A DNA stretch of 16,982 nt, taken from Desulfovibrio sp. A2 (GTDB lineage Bacteria > Desulfobacterota > Desulfovibrionia > Desulfovibrionales > Desulfovibrionaceae). The position numbers and the translations under genes are program-made. The DNA lies in the NCBI RefSeq assembly GCF_000226255.1, contig NZ_AGFG01000067.1, positions 1-16,982 on the forward strand. Direction: 5' to 3'. The notes beneath the pieces are model-generated. The model saw only the letters and a program-made list of their open reading frames with translations. It was not told the DNA's origin and did not search any database. Shown piece after piece: positions 8,686-15,897 of this stretch (the first letter of the stretch is position 1; each line of letters begins with the position of its first letter).

Positions 8686-9372
8686 CTAGATGGTGGTTTC
8701 CGTCGCAAGCACGTCGATGCGTGCCGCCATGCGCCGCTGCGCCGCGCGCAGCCCGGTGATCGCCGCCCACAGAAAGCCGAAGGCGACGATGCAGGCGATG
8801 ACGGTGGTCTTCATTTCCGGTTCCAGCCCCCCGCCTTTCGATGCGAACACGGCGGGGTGGATGGAGCGCCACAGCCGGGCGGACAGGAACACCAGCGGCA
8901 CGTCGAGGAAGGCAACGATGCCCACCACGGCGGAGACGGTGCCCAGCCGCTCGCGCGGCAGGTCGAGGGTGCGCAGCACAAGGTAGCCCGCGTACACGAA
9001 CCACATGACCAGGGTGGTGGTCAGGCGCGGGTCCCACGTCCACCAGACGCCCCAGGAGTGGCGGCCCCAGATGGAGCCGGTGATGAGGGCCAGGCCGCTG
9101 AACAGCACGCCCACCTCGGCGGCCGCGCCGGACAGCGCGTCCCATTTCCAGTCGCGGGTGCGCAGAAAGGCGATGCTGGCCGCGAACACGGTAAGGAAGC
9201 TGATGAGCGACCACCACGCCAGCGGCATGTGGAAGTAGAATATCTTCTGCACGATGCCCATGGTCTGTTCCACGGGGGCGTACACGAAGATCATGTATTG
9301 GCAGAGCGCGAGGGCCAGGCCCGCGACAATCCCGACAAGGGGCATCACGGGGGAAAGCCGGTTCGTTTGCAT
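8686..9372 (-). CDS. ccmC: CcmC, haem-handling WWD-domain protein
   Basis: The 228-residue inner-membrane protein with six predicted helices presents haem to CcmE. The tryptophan-rich WWD motif WGVWWTWDPRLT lies at 107-118, between conserved periplasmic histidines His48 (FYFHMP) and His172 (RSIHPAVF), which bind the haem iron in the family. Length and motifs are standard. I chose ATG 9372, with GAGG about 7 nt upstream; a TTG at 9396 would add eight residues. It lies 64 nt after the ccmB stop and 30 nt before ccmD, within one operon. The 64-nt spacer has a small CAGGG/CCCTG repeat and no obvious promoter. Confidence 0.95.
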   Translation of the reverse strand: MQTNRLSPVMPLVGIVAGLALALCQYMIFVYAPVEQTMGIVQKIFYFHMPLAWWSLISFLTVFAASIAFLRTRDWKWDALSGAAAEVGVLFSGLALITGSIWGRHSWGVWWTWDPRLTTTLVMWFVYAGYLVLRTLDLPRERLGTVSAVVGIVAFLDVPLVFLSARLWRSIHPAVFASKGGGLEPEMKTTVIACIVAFGFLWAAITGLRAAQRRMAARIDVLATETTI

Positions 9373-9436
9373 GGGTGCCTCGCTATAAGGGGTCAAGGGG
9401 GCCAGGGGGCAGGGCTCCCTGATCAGTTGCTTTCAG

Positions 9437-10114
9437 CTATTCTTCCCCGCCGTACACGAAGGGAAAGAGCACGATGCCCGCGCCAAGGAACAGCGCGTCG
9501 AAGGCGGCCACCAGCCCCAGCCACGACTCCACCCCTTCGGGGATGTCGTCGGCGAAGGCGGCGGCCCCCACCCGGATGCCCGCAAGCAGCACCGGGACAA
9601 GAAGCGGAAACAACACGATGCTGAGCAGCGATTCGCGGGCCGCCTGGCCCTGCGACAGGGCTCCCAGCAGCGCGCCAAGCGCCACGATGCCGACGTCCGC
9701 CAGCAATACGGTGGCCAGGCCCACGTGCCACAGGGGCGACACGGACTGGCCCAGGAAGACGATGGAGGCGGGCAGGAACACGGCCTGGGCGCAGAGCAGC
9801 AGGGTGAACCCGGCAATGCCCTTGCCCAGCCACACGGCCTGCACCGGCACCGGGGCCAGCAGCAGGCCGAAGCGCGCGCCGTTGGCTTCTTCTATGGAGA
9901 ACAGGGTGTTGAAGATGAGCACCTGACAGAAGGCGGACGCCAGCCAGAAGATGGCGGCGGCCCCCTGCGGGCCCATCACCTCGCCCACCCGCTGGGACAG
10001 GCTGAACACGAAGATCAGCAGCAGCCCCAGCAGCAGGGCCTGCACGAGGCCGGTGCCCCGCGAGAGCAGCAGACGCAGGTCCTTGGAGGCGATGGCGAGG
10101 GCTGCGTTCAGCAT
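9437..10114 (-). CDS. ccmB: CcmB, membrane subunit of the haem exporter CcmAB
   Basis: The 225-residue polytopic protein with six predicted helices pairs with CcmA; ATP hydrolysis by CcmAB drives release of haem-CcmE from CcmC/D. It shows the family start ASKDLRLLLSRG, the segment FNTLFSIEEANGARFGLLLAP near 69-89, and a C-terminal LGLVAAFDALFLGAG. The start ATG 10114 has GGAGG 7 nt upstream, inside the end of ccmA, and the two genes overlap by 7 nt, so they are translationally coupled. Length is normal for the family. Confidence 0.94.
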   Translation of the reverse strand: MLNAALAIASKDLRLLLSRGTGLVQALLLGLLLIFVFSLSQRVGEVMGPQGAAAIFWLASAFCQVLIFNTLFSIEEANGARFGLLLAPVPVQAVWLGKGIAGFTLLLCAQAVFLPASIVFLGQSVSPLWHVGLATVLLADVGIVALGALLGALSQGQAARESLLSIVLFPLLVPVLLAGIRVGAAAFADDIPEGVESWLGLVAAFDALFLGAGIVLFPFVYGGEE

Positions 10115-10767
10115 GCCACGGCCTCCGGCACGTAGTCGGCGGCCGGGCCGCAGTAGGCCACGCGCTTTTCGGCGATGGCCAGCACCCGGTCTGCCCGGGC
10201 AAGGTCTTCGGCCACGGAATGGCTGATCCAGACGATGCCCGCGCCCCGGTCGCGCGCGGCGGCGATTTCGCGGTGCAGGATGGCCATGGACCGGGTGTCG
10301 AGGCCGGTGCCCGGTTCGTCCAGTAACAGCAGCGACGGCGACAGCAGCAGCACCCGGGCAAGGTTCAGCCGCTGGGCCATGCCGCGTGAAAAGCCGCCCG
10401 CCCGCTCGAAGGCGAAGCGCTTCAGTTCCATGCGGTCAAGGGCGGCCAGCAGGGCTTCGCCGGAACAGCGTTCCGGCGAAAGGCCGTGCAGGCGCGCCCA
10501 GAAGGCCAGGTTCTCGAAGGCGGTGAGTTCCGGATAGATGAAGGTCTGGTGGCCAAGGTAGCCAAGGGCGTCTTCCGCCACGCCGCGCTCCACGCTGCCC
10601 GCGCTGGGCCGGGAAAGCCCGGCCATGAGCTTGAGCAGCGTGGACTTGCCCGCCCCGTTGGGGCCGGCCAGCAACGTCACCGTGCCGGGGGCCGCCTCGA
10701 ACGAGACGTCCTTGATCACCAGCCGGTTGCCGTAGAACTTGGCGACCTTGGTCAGCCGCAGCAACAT
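10108..10767 (-). CDS. ccmA: CcmA, ATPase subunit of the haem exporter CcmAB
   Basis: The 219-residue ABC ATPase has Walker A GPNGAGKST at 35-43, a Q-loop region at LGHQTF (71-76), the signature-like FSRGMAQRL at 126-134 (typical of CcmA rather than LSGGQ), Walker B LLLLDEPGTGLD around 146-157 and the H-loop ISHS with His183. I chose ATG 10767, which overlaps the ccmF stop as TGATG and gives the family N-terminus. An extended frame to 10872 would add 35 Arg-rich residues from inside ccmF and is unlikely. The ribosome site is weak, which fits translational coupling from ccmF. Confidence 0.95.
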   Translation of the reverse strand: MLLRLTKVAKFYGNRLVIKDVSFEAAPGTVTLLAGPNGAGKSTLLKLMAGLSRPSAGSVERGVAEDALGYLGHQTFIYPELTAFENLAFWARLHGLSPERCSGEALLAALDRMELKRFAFERAGGFSRGMAQRLNLARVLLLSPSLLLLDEPGTGLDTRSMAILHREIAAARDRGAGIVWISHSVAEDLARADRVLAIAEKRVAYCGPAADYVPEAVAC

Positions 10768-12692
10768 CACGCGTCCCGCCCTTCTCCGGTGTCGTCGTCC
10801 GCATCGCGCAAGGCGGCGGGGCGGCGCAGCCCCAGAAAGGGAGCAATGCACATCAGCGTGCCGCCTATCCACACCCAGTTCACCAGCGGGTTCACGCTCA
10901 CCTTCAGGGTGGCCGCGCCTTCGGCGTCCACGCCCAGCAGGGTGGCGTACAACTCGTCGCCCAGGCCGAAGATGGTGGCCGCCTCGGCGTATGCCTGGCG
11001 GTCGAACTTGGCGTACAGGCGGCGCTGGGGCGACAGCACGCCCACGGGCGAACCCTCGCGGGTGACGTTCAGTTCGGCCTCGATGAAGATGTAGCCCGCG
11101 CCTTCACCCTCGTACAGGTTCACGTAGCGCAGATCGTACTTGCCCAGCTTCACCGTGGCGTCGCGGGGAATCTCCACTTCCTGCTCGATCTTGTACGGGC
11201 CGGAAAAGGCCACGCCCAGCACCATCAGGGCCAGGCCCAGGTGCACGCCGTGCGCGGCCAGCGAGGCGTTGTTGCGCCGCACGTGGCTTTCCGTGGTCAG
11301 CAGGATGACGATGCCCGCCACGCAGGCCGCGCCCGCGCCCGCGCCCAGGGCGGCCATGGGCATGCGGTAGGCGTACCAGGTCATGGCGGTGACGGCGGCC
11401 ATCACCCCCAGCACGGCCAGCAGCTTCGGCATGCTGCGTACGCCGCCCTTCCAGCCCAACCAGGGGCAGATGGACAGCAGCACGGCAATGCCCGCGAACA
11501 GTGGCAGGCACACCCGGTTGTAGAAGGCGGGTTCCAGCCCTATGGGCTTTTCGACCCAGAACTTGCTGAACACGGGCCACATGGTGGCCACGAGGATGAT
11601 GGCGGAAAGGGCCAGCAGCACCCAGGCCACCAGCACCAGGAAGCCTTCGCGGCTGTCGATGCCGGAAAGGGGCTTGGCGTCGTCCTTGCGCCAGACCAGC
11701 GTAACGGCAACGGTAAGCGCGATGGAGGCCAGGATGAAGATCAGCAGCGGACGGCCCACGCCGCCGTCGCCGAAGGCGTGCAGCGAATCCACCACCCCGC
11801 TGCGCACCAGGTAGGTGGCGAAGAAGGCGGAGATGGTGGTGAGGGCCATGAGCAGGATGTTCACGCGGTGCAGCTTGCCGCGCCGCGATTCGATGACCGA
11901 GGTGTGCAGGAACGCTGTGGAGACCAGCCACGGGATGAGCGAGGCGTTTTCCACCGGGTCCCATGCCCAGTAGCCGCCCCAGCCCAGTTCCATGTATGAC
12001 CACCAGCCGCCCAGCACGATGCCGGCGGTAAGGAACAGCCACGCGGTGAGGGTGAACGGCCGGGCAATGCCCGCCCACGCGCCCTCGCGGCCATAGCCGT
12101 TGCTCATGGCCTGGGCCAGGGCGAGACAGCCGGGGATGGCGAAGCCGCCGTAGCCCAGGAAGAGCAGCGGCGGGTGAAAGATCATGCCGGGGTTCTGGAG
12201 CAGCGGGTTCAGGCCGTTGCCGTCGGCCGGGGCCGGGGCGGCGGTGAGGAACGGGTTGCTCCACGCGGTGAGGATGAGCAGGAAGAAGGCCATGACGGCC
12301 AGGAAGAACAGCCAGTACCACAGCTTGGTCTGCGGGCTGAGGTCGCGGTAGCCCCCGGTGAGGGCGAAGATGACCCCGAACAGGGCCACGGACCAGCCCC
12401 AGAACAGCATGGACCCGGCCTGTCCGGCCCAGAAGGCCGTCATGCGGTAGAACAGCGGCAGCGCGCGGTCGGTGTAGCTGGCGACGTAGACGAGCGAGAA
12501 GTCGAAGTTGACAAGGGCGTGCAGCAGCACCACGGATGACAGGGTCATGAACCCGGTCAGCATCAGGTGCGCCTTTTCGATCCACGGCAGCGCCGTGGAT
12601 CGCCCCTGCCACAGTTGCGCGGCCGCCGCCCCGGAGAAGAAGAGGGCGAAAAGCAGCGACGCGACAAGCAGCAAGTATGCGGAAAGGTGCAT
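10767..12692 (-). CDS. ccmF: CcmF, cytochrome c haem lyase core subunit
   Basis: The 641-residue polytopic membrane protein takes haem from holo-CcmE and attaches it to CxxCH motifs of apocytochromes. Key features are the WWD domain GWGGYWAWDPVENAS at 237-251, the conserved IFHPP with His173 and FLHTSVIESRRG with His263, many membrane helices, and a soluble periplasmic domain near the C-terminus before a last helix and an Arg/Asp-rich tail. AGGAG lies 6 nt before the ATG. It is followed by ccmA with 1-nt overlap and preceded by a 230-nt spacer after ccmE. Length is typical. Confidence 0.96.
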   Translation of the reverse strand: MHLSAYLLLVASLLFALFFSGAAAAQLWQGRSTALPWIEKAHLMLTGFMTLSSVVLLHALVNFDFSLVYVASYTDRALPLFYRMTAFWAGQAGSMLFWGWSVALFGVIFALTGGYRDLSPQTKLWYWLFFLAVMAFFLLILTAWSNPFLTAAPAPADGNGLNPLLQNPGMIFHPPLLFLGYGGFAIPGCLALAQAMSNGYGREGAWAGIARPFTLTAWLFLTAGIVLGGWWSYMELGWGGYWAWDPVENASLIPWLVSTAFLHTSVIESRRGKLHRVNILLMALTTISAFFATYLVRSGVVDSLHAFGDGGVGRPLLIFILASIALTVAVTLVWRKDDAKPLSGIDSREGFLVLVAWVLLALSAIILVATMWPVFSKFWVEKPIGLEPAFYNRVCLPLFAGIAVLLSICPWLGWKGGVRSMPKLLAVLGVMAAVTAMTWYAYRMPMAALGAGAGAACVAGIVILLTTESHVRRNNASLAAHGVHLGLALMVLGVAFSGPYKIEQEVEIPRDATVKLGKYDLRYVNLYEGEGAGYIFIEAELNVTREGSPVGVLSPQRRLYAKFDRQAYAEAATIFGLGDELYATLLGVDAEGAATLKVSVNPLVNWVWIGGTLMCIAPFLGLRRPAALRDADDDTGEGRDA

Positions 12693-12877
12693 GAAGTCTC
12701 CTGCCGATATGTGAGGGGCGTGCGAAGGTTGCGCGGTTGGCGGCGTGGGCGGACCCCGGTCAGGGCATGGGCCGGGCTGCCTGGGCCGTGCCGGAATGAG
12801 GCCAGGCCCGGTCAGCCGGGAGTCGGGCGACGCCGGTCACCGCGTGGGCTTCGCGAAAGGATGCGGCGCGCGCGAAA

Positions 12878-12897
12878 CGGGCCGGTAACCCGGCCCG
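12878..12897 (-). other. Hairpin between ccmE and ccmF
   Basis: CGGGCCGG (12878-12885) and CCGGCCCG (12890-12897) form a perfect 8-bp stem with a 4-nt loop. On the minus strand it is followed by TTTCGC. It lies 25 nt after the ccmE stop, inside the 230-nt gap before ccmF. It may be a weak or partial terminator that lowers ccmF-D expression relative to ccmE, or an mRNA stabilising stem. Nothing else was recognised in the rest of the spacer. Confidence 0.55.
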
Positions 12898-12922
12898 AAA
12901 GCATGGCGCGCCGTACCGGGCG

Positions 12923-13345
12923 TCATCCCTTACGGTTTTCTTTTTCGTATTTCGAGGGACACTTGGTCATCAGCGTCTTGGCGCGGAACTCACCGGCGGG
13001 CCCGCCCTGGGGCATGCCGCCTTCCACGATGACCTCGACGCCTTCCTTGAAGGTGTCGGGCACGGCCCCGCGGTACATCACCCGCACGGTCTGCCCCCGG
13101 TTGTCCTTGTCTTCGAGCAGAAAGCGCACGCCGGGTCCGTCTTCCAGCCTGGCGATGCCCTCCGGGGCAACGGTGCCGAACAGGCGGATGGACTGCAGCT
13201 TGTCCGAGGGCATGGCGAGGGCTTCCGAAACGTTCAGGAAGTACACGCTGTTCTGGGAAAAGCCCGAGAACACCAGATAGCCCACCCCACCCAGAAACAG
13301 GGCGAGGGCCACCAAGTACAGGCTTTTGCCGTTCTTCTTCGACAT
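12923..13345 (-). CDS. ccmE: CcmE, periplasmic haem chaperone of the CxxxY type
   Basis: The 140-residue protein has an N-terminal membrane anchor at about 8-28 and an OB-fold periplasmic domain with IRLFGTVAPEGI, VMYRGAVPDTFKEG and VIVEGG. It carries haem from CcmABCD to CcmF. In most bacteria a His in an HxxxY motif near the C-terminus binds haem covalently; here that segment is KCPSKY with Cys129 and Tyr133, the CxxxY variant known from Desulfovibrio and some archaea. I chose ATG 13345, with AAGGA about 7 nt upstream and a basic MSKKNGK before the helix. The frame stays open to 13789 but that part has no protein character. It is the first gene of the ccm operon, separated from ccmF by 230 nt. 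Confidence 0.94.
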   Translation of the reverse strand: MSKKNGKSLYLVALALFLGGVGYLVFSGFSQNSVYFLNVSEALAMPSDKLQSIRLFGTVAPEGIARLEDGPGVRFLLEDKDNRGQTVRVMYRGAVPDTFKEGVEVIVEGGMPQGGPAGEFRAKTLMTKCPSKYEKENRKG

Positions 13346-13874
13346 GTGTGGTCCTTGTGGCTTCCCTTCCCGCGCCGACGGTTTCGATTCTGTTTCCGAC
13401 CGTGTCCGGAAAGGAGGGAAGTGCGCCGCCGCATCACGCATAGGCCGGGGGGCTGTGCCCACCCATGCCGTTGCCGGAAGGGCGGTCCCTTCGGCCGTGC
13501 GGGGCGCGTTCGTGGTGCAGGCGCTGGTGCGCCGCGCGGGTTGGCTGGCGTGGCCGCCCGCATGATCCGCCGGTCTGGCGACCGGCCGTGAACGGTGTAT
13601 CGTCTCGCGGCGCCGTGTGGCGGCGCCCGGTTGCATCGGATGCGCTGCCGCGGGAACAATCCTGACCGGAAAAGCCCGGCTCGGAGCGGGGGGCGCAAAA
13701 CGCCCCGTCACCCTACGGAAATGTCGCGTGCGGCTGCGTCTGGCATACGGCGTTTCCGCCGTCGTGGCAAGGGGGTACGGCACGTGCAAAGGCTTTCACA
13801 ACAGTGGGCGCGGCAGGGTAACCCGTCGGAACAAAAGCCGATCAGGCATGCCTACAAAGTACTAACAGTAGCCA
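13346..13874. other. 529-nt gene-free region upstream of ccmE
   Basis: This stretch separates the stop of the CBS-domain gene from the ccmE start and should hold the ccm promoter. I found no clear -35/-10 pair. It contains a small hairpin GGGGCG/CGCCCC around AAAA-containing loop sequence near 13688-13706 that could end the upstream transcript, and a GC-poor section near 13850-13880. Open frames through it are Arg/Pro/Ala-rich with no family resemblance, as expected by chance at this GC content. Confidence 0.5.
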
Positions 13875-14909
13875 TTACCTGTTCTGCGTCAGTTCATTGC
13901 GGCGGCGACGGGCCAGTTCGCGCAAATCGTCCACCCGGTCGGTTTCGTCCACGATTTCGCGGCCCAGGATTTCTTCCAGCACGTCCTCCAGCGAGATGAC
14001 CCCCGCAAGGCCGCCGTATTCGTCCAGCACCACGAACAGGTGGGTGCGGGCATCCAGAAACTGCAGCAGGGTGCGGTCCAGGGTCTGGGTGTCGGGCACG
14101 AAGTGCACCGGCTGCATCACCTCGGCCAGGAGCAGCGCGTCGTTGTCCTCCGCCACCTCTTTCAGCACGCGGCGGCGGGTGACGATGCCCACGATGTCCT
14201 CGTTGTGTCCGTCCCATACCGGCACGCGGCTGTAGTGCCAGAAGTCGGGCTGTTCATGGGCCTCGGCCACGGTCATGGCGGCGGGCAGCGAAAAGACCAC
14301 CGTGCGCGGGGTCATGATTTCGTGGACGCGCTTCTGGTCCAGCGAGAGGATGTTGCGGATGGACAGTTCTTCATACGGCTGGATGCGCCCGGCCCTGCGC
14401 GACAGGCTGACGATGGCGCGGATGTCGTCCTCGGTGGCGTGGGGCGCGCCCCCGCCGGGCGGGGTGAACAGCCGGGTGATGCGCCCGCCCAGCCAGATGA
14501 CCGGCAGCAGCACCAGCACCAGCGCCCGCACCGGCCGGGCCACGTATTCCGACAGCGGCCGGGCGTAGGCCACCCCCACGGTCTTGGGAATGATCTCGCC
14601 AAGCACCAGGATGAGCACCGTGAACCCGGCGGCAAAGGCGGCCATGTGGCCGTCGCCCAGCACGTCGGCCGCGTAGGCCCCGGCAATGGCCGCGCCCGCC
14701 GTGTTGGCCACGGTGTTCAGGGTGAGCACGGCGGTGATGGGCTGCTCGATGCGCGCGCGCAGTTCGAACAGCACCCGGCCTGCCTTGCGCCCCGATTTGC
14801 GCAACTGTTCCACGTGGCTCCACGGCACGGAATACAGAATGGCCTCGGTGACGGAGCAGCAAGCCGAAATGACAAGCGAAAGCGTAACGGCCACGATAAG
14901 GGCAAGCAT
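13875..14909 (-). CDS. CNNM (DUF21) and CBS-pair membrane protein, CorC/HlyC-related
   Basis: The 344-residue protein has an N-terminal CNNM transmembrane domain (about 1-150) with the conserved VTEAILYSV near 20-28 and LGEIIPKT at 103-110, followed by a linker and a CBS pair (about 197-250 and 262-318), with HEIMTPRTVVFSL and LDEYGGLAGVISLEDVLEEILG. It ends soon after in a basic tail. Members of this family are implicated in Mg/Co transport or efflux, and the CBS pair is expected to bind adenine nucleotides. The C-terminal CorC_HlyC domain found in many longer homologues is absent. ATG 14909 has AGGA about 7 nt upstream. The gene is divergent from gmhB. The substrate cannot be told from sequence. 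Confidence 0.9.
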   Translation of the reverse strand: MLALIVAVTLSLVISACCSVTEAILYSVPWSHVEQLRKSGRKAGRVLFELRARIEQPITAVLTLNTVANTAGAAIAGAYAADVLGDGHMAAFAAGFTVLILVLGEIIPKTVGVAYARPLSEYVARPVRALVLVLLPVIWLGGRITRLFTPPGGGAPHATEDDIRAIVSLSRRAGRIQPYEELSIRNILSLDQKRVHEIMTPRTVVFSLPAAMTVAEAHEQPDFWHYSRVPVWDGHNEDIVGIVTRRRVLKEVAEDNDALLLAEVMQPVHFVPDTQTLDRTLLQFLDARTHLFVVLDEYGGLAGVISLEDVLEEILGREIVDETDRVDDLRELARRRRNELTQNR

Positions 14910-15147
14910 GCAATGTCCTGTGCGCCGTGATGCGGCGTACGTGTGGGGGATGTACCGTTCCGGCGGATGTTCCGGCGGCGGAACCGGCAGATAGTGCGGC
15001 GGACGGCGGCCCCGTGTTTCTGTCGGGGCACCGCATTGCTACAGCCTAAGCGGCCCGGCGTCGAATGGCAACGCATGGCCGCCGATTGCTTGGTGGTGCG
15101 CCGCCGCCTTGAAAAATGCGGCCCGCCGTGCCACAAGTTGCCCCACC
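14910..15147. other. Divergent intergenic region between the CBS gene and gmhB
   Basis: This 238-nt region must carry promoters in both directions, but none matches the consensus well. It contains a 10-bp direct repeat (GTTCCGGCGG at 14957-14966 and 14969-14978) and a hairpin GCCCCG/CGGGGC (15009-15014 and 15024-15029) with a 9-nt loop, probably in the gmhB leader. Confidence 0.5.
14957..14978. repeat. Two tandem GTTCCGGCGG units
   Basis: The 10-mer GTTCCGGCGG occurs twice, separated by AT, giving a 12-nt period. It is followed by CGGAAC, which can pair with either GTTCCG as a hairpin. It lies about 50 nt upstream of the CBS-domain gene and could be a regulatory repeat or a chance GC-rich duplication. 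Confidence 0.5.
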
Positions 15148-15897
15148 ATGAACCGGGCATCAACCACCATTGCAATTCCCCGCGCCGTCCTGCTCGACCG
15201 CGACGGCACCGTCATCGAGGACAGGCATTACCTGTCCGACCCTTCCGGCGTCACGCTGCTGCCGGGCGCGGCCCAAGGGCTTGCCGCCCTTGTCGCCGCC
15301 GGGGCGCGGCTGTTCCTCGTCACAAACCAGTCTGGCATAGGCCGGGGCTATTTCACCGAGGCGGACCTGCATGCCTGCAACGCCCGGCTGGGCGAACTGC
15401 TGGGGGAACACGGCGTGTCGCTGGCCGACACGGCCTTCTGCCCGCACGGCCCGGACGACGGCTGCATCTGCCGCAAGCCCGCGCCGGGCATGTGGCGGAC
15501 CCTGCGCGACCGGCACGGCCTGTGCGCCGCCGATACCGCCATGGTGGGCGACAAGCCGGAAGACGTGGCCTTCGGACGCGATGCGGGGCTGGGCCACGTG
15601 GTGCTGGTGCTGACCGGCAAGGGGCAGGCCGCCGCGCGCACGTTGGGCGTGCCCGTGCCCGAAGGCGATGCCCCCGTGCGCGAACCCGCCCCCGCCGACC
15701 TTGCCGCCCGACCGGACTGGCCGCACGCCGTGGCGCGCGACCTTGCCGCCGCCGCCGCGTGGCTGCTGGGCCGCGCCGGTTCGCAGGCAGGGCCGGGAGA
15801 ATGCGGGAGAACGGCGACGTCCGCGTCGTCTGTATCGTCTGGGCCTTCCGGCCACCTCCATATTTCCACGGACCTTTCGCGGAGCGAACCGTCATGA
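15148..15897 (+). CDS. gmhB: GmhB, heptose-1,7-bisphosphate 7-phosphatase (HAD family)
   Basis: The product removes the 7-phosphate of D-glycero-D-manno-heptose 1,7-bisphosphate in ADP-heptose synthesis for LPS core. HAD motifs are complete: LLDRDGT with Asp17 and Asp19, TNQSGIGRG at 59-67, Lys110 in CRKP, and VGDKPEDV with Asp135. The GmhB zinc site is present as CPHGPDDGCIC (Cys98, His100, Cys106, Cys108). The protein is 249 residues, longer than the usual 180-190: there is a Pro/Ala-rich insert near 168-190 and a Ser/Gly/Thr-rich tail after about 208 that runs over the waaF ribosome site. I chose ATG 15148 although its ribosome site is poor; a TTG at 15109 would add 13 residues. It overlaps waaF by 4 nt (ATGA). 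Confidence 0.92.
   Translation: MNRASTTIAIPRAVLLDRDGTVIEDRHYLSDPSGVTLLPGAAQGLAALVAAGARLFLVTNQSGIGRGYFTEADLHACNARLGELLGEHGVSLADTAFCPHGPDDGCICRKPAPGMWRTLRDRHGLCAADTAMVGDKPEDVAFGRDAGLGHVVLVLTGKGQAAARTLGVPVPEGDAPVREPAPADLAARPDWPHAVARDLAAAAAWLLGRAGSQAGPGECGRTATSASSVSSGPSGHLHISTDLSRSEPS

Noticed and set aside
10768..10872. Longer CcmA start inside ccmF
   Set aside because: It would add an Arg-rich, non-conserved 35 residues; the TGATG junction and the family N-terminus both point to 10767.
13346..13789. N-terminal extension of ccmE by about 148 residues
   Set aside because: The added part is Arg/Pro/Ala-rich with no domain, while ATG 13345 has a ribosome site and gives the standard CcmE N-terminus.
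13781..13802. Rex-like site (TTGTGAAA half) upstream of ccmE
   Set aside because: Only one half-site is good; the second half has several mismatches, it lies about 440 nt from ccmE, and no promoter is visible beside it.
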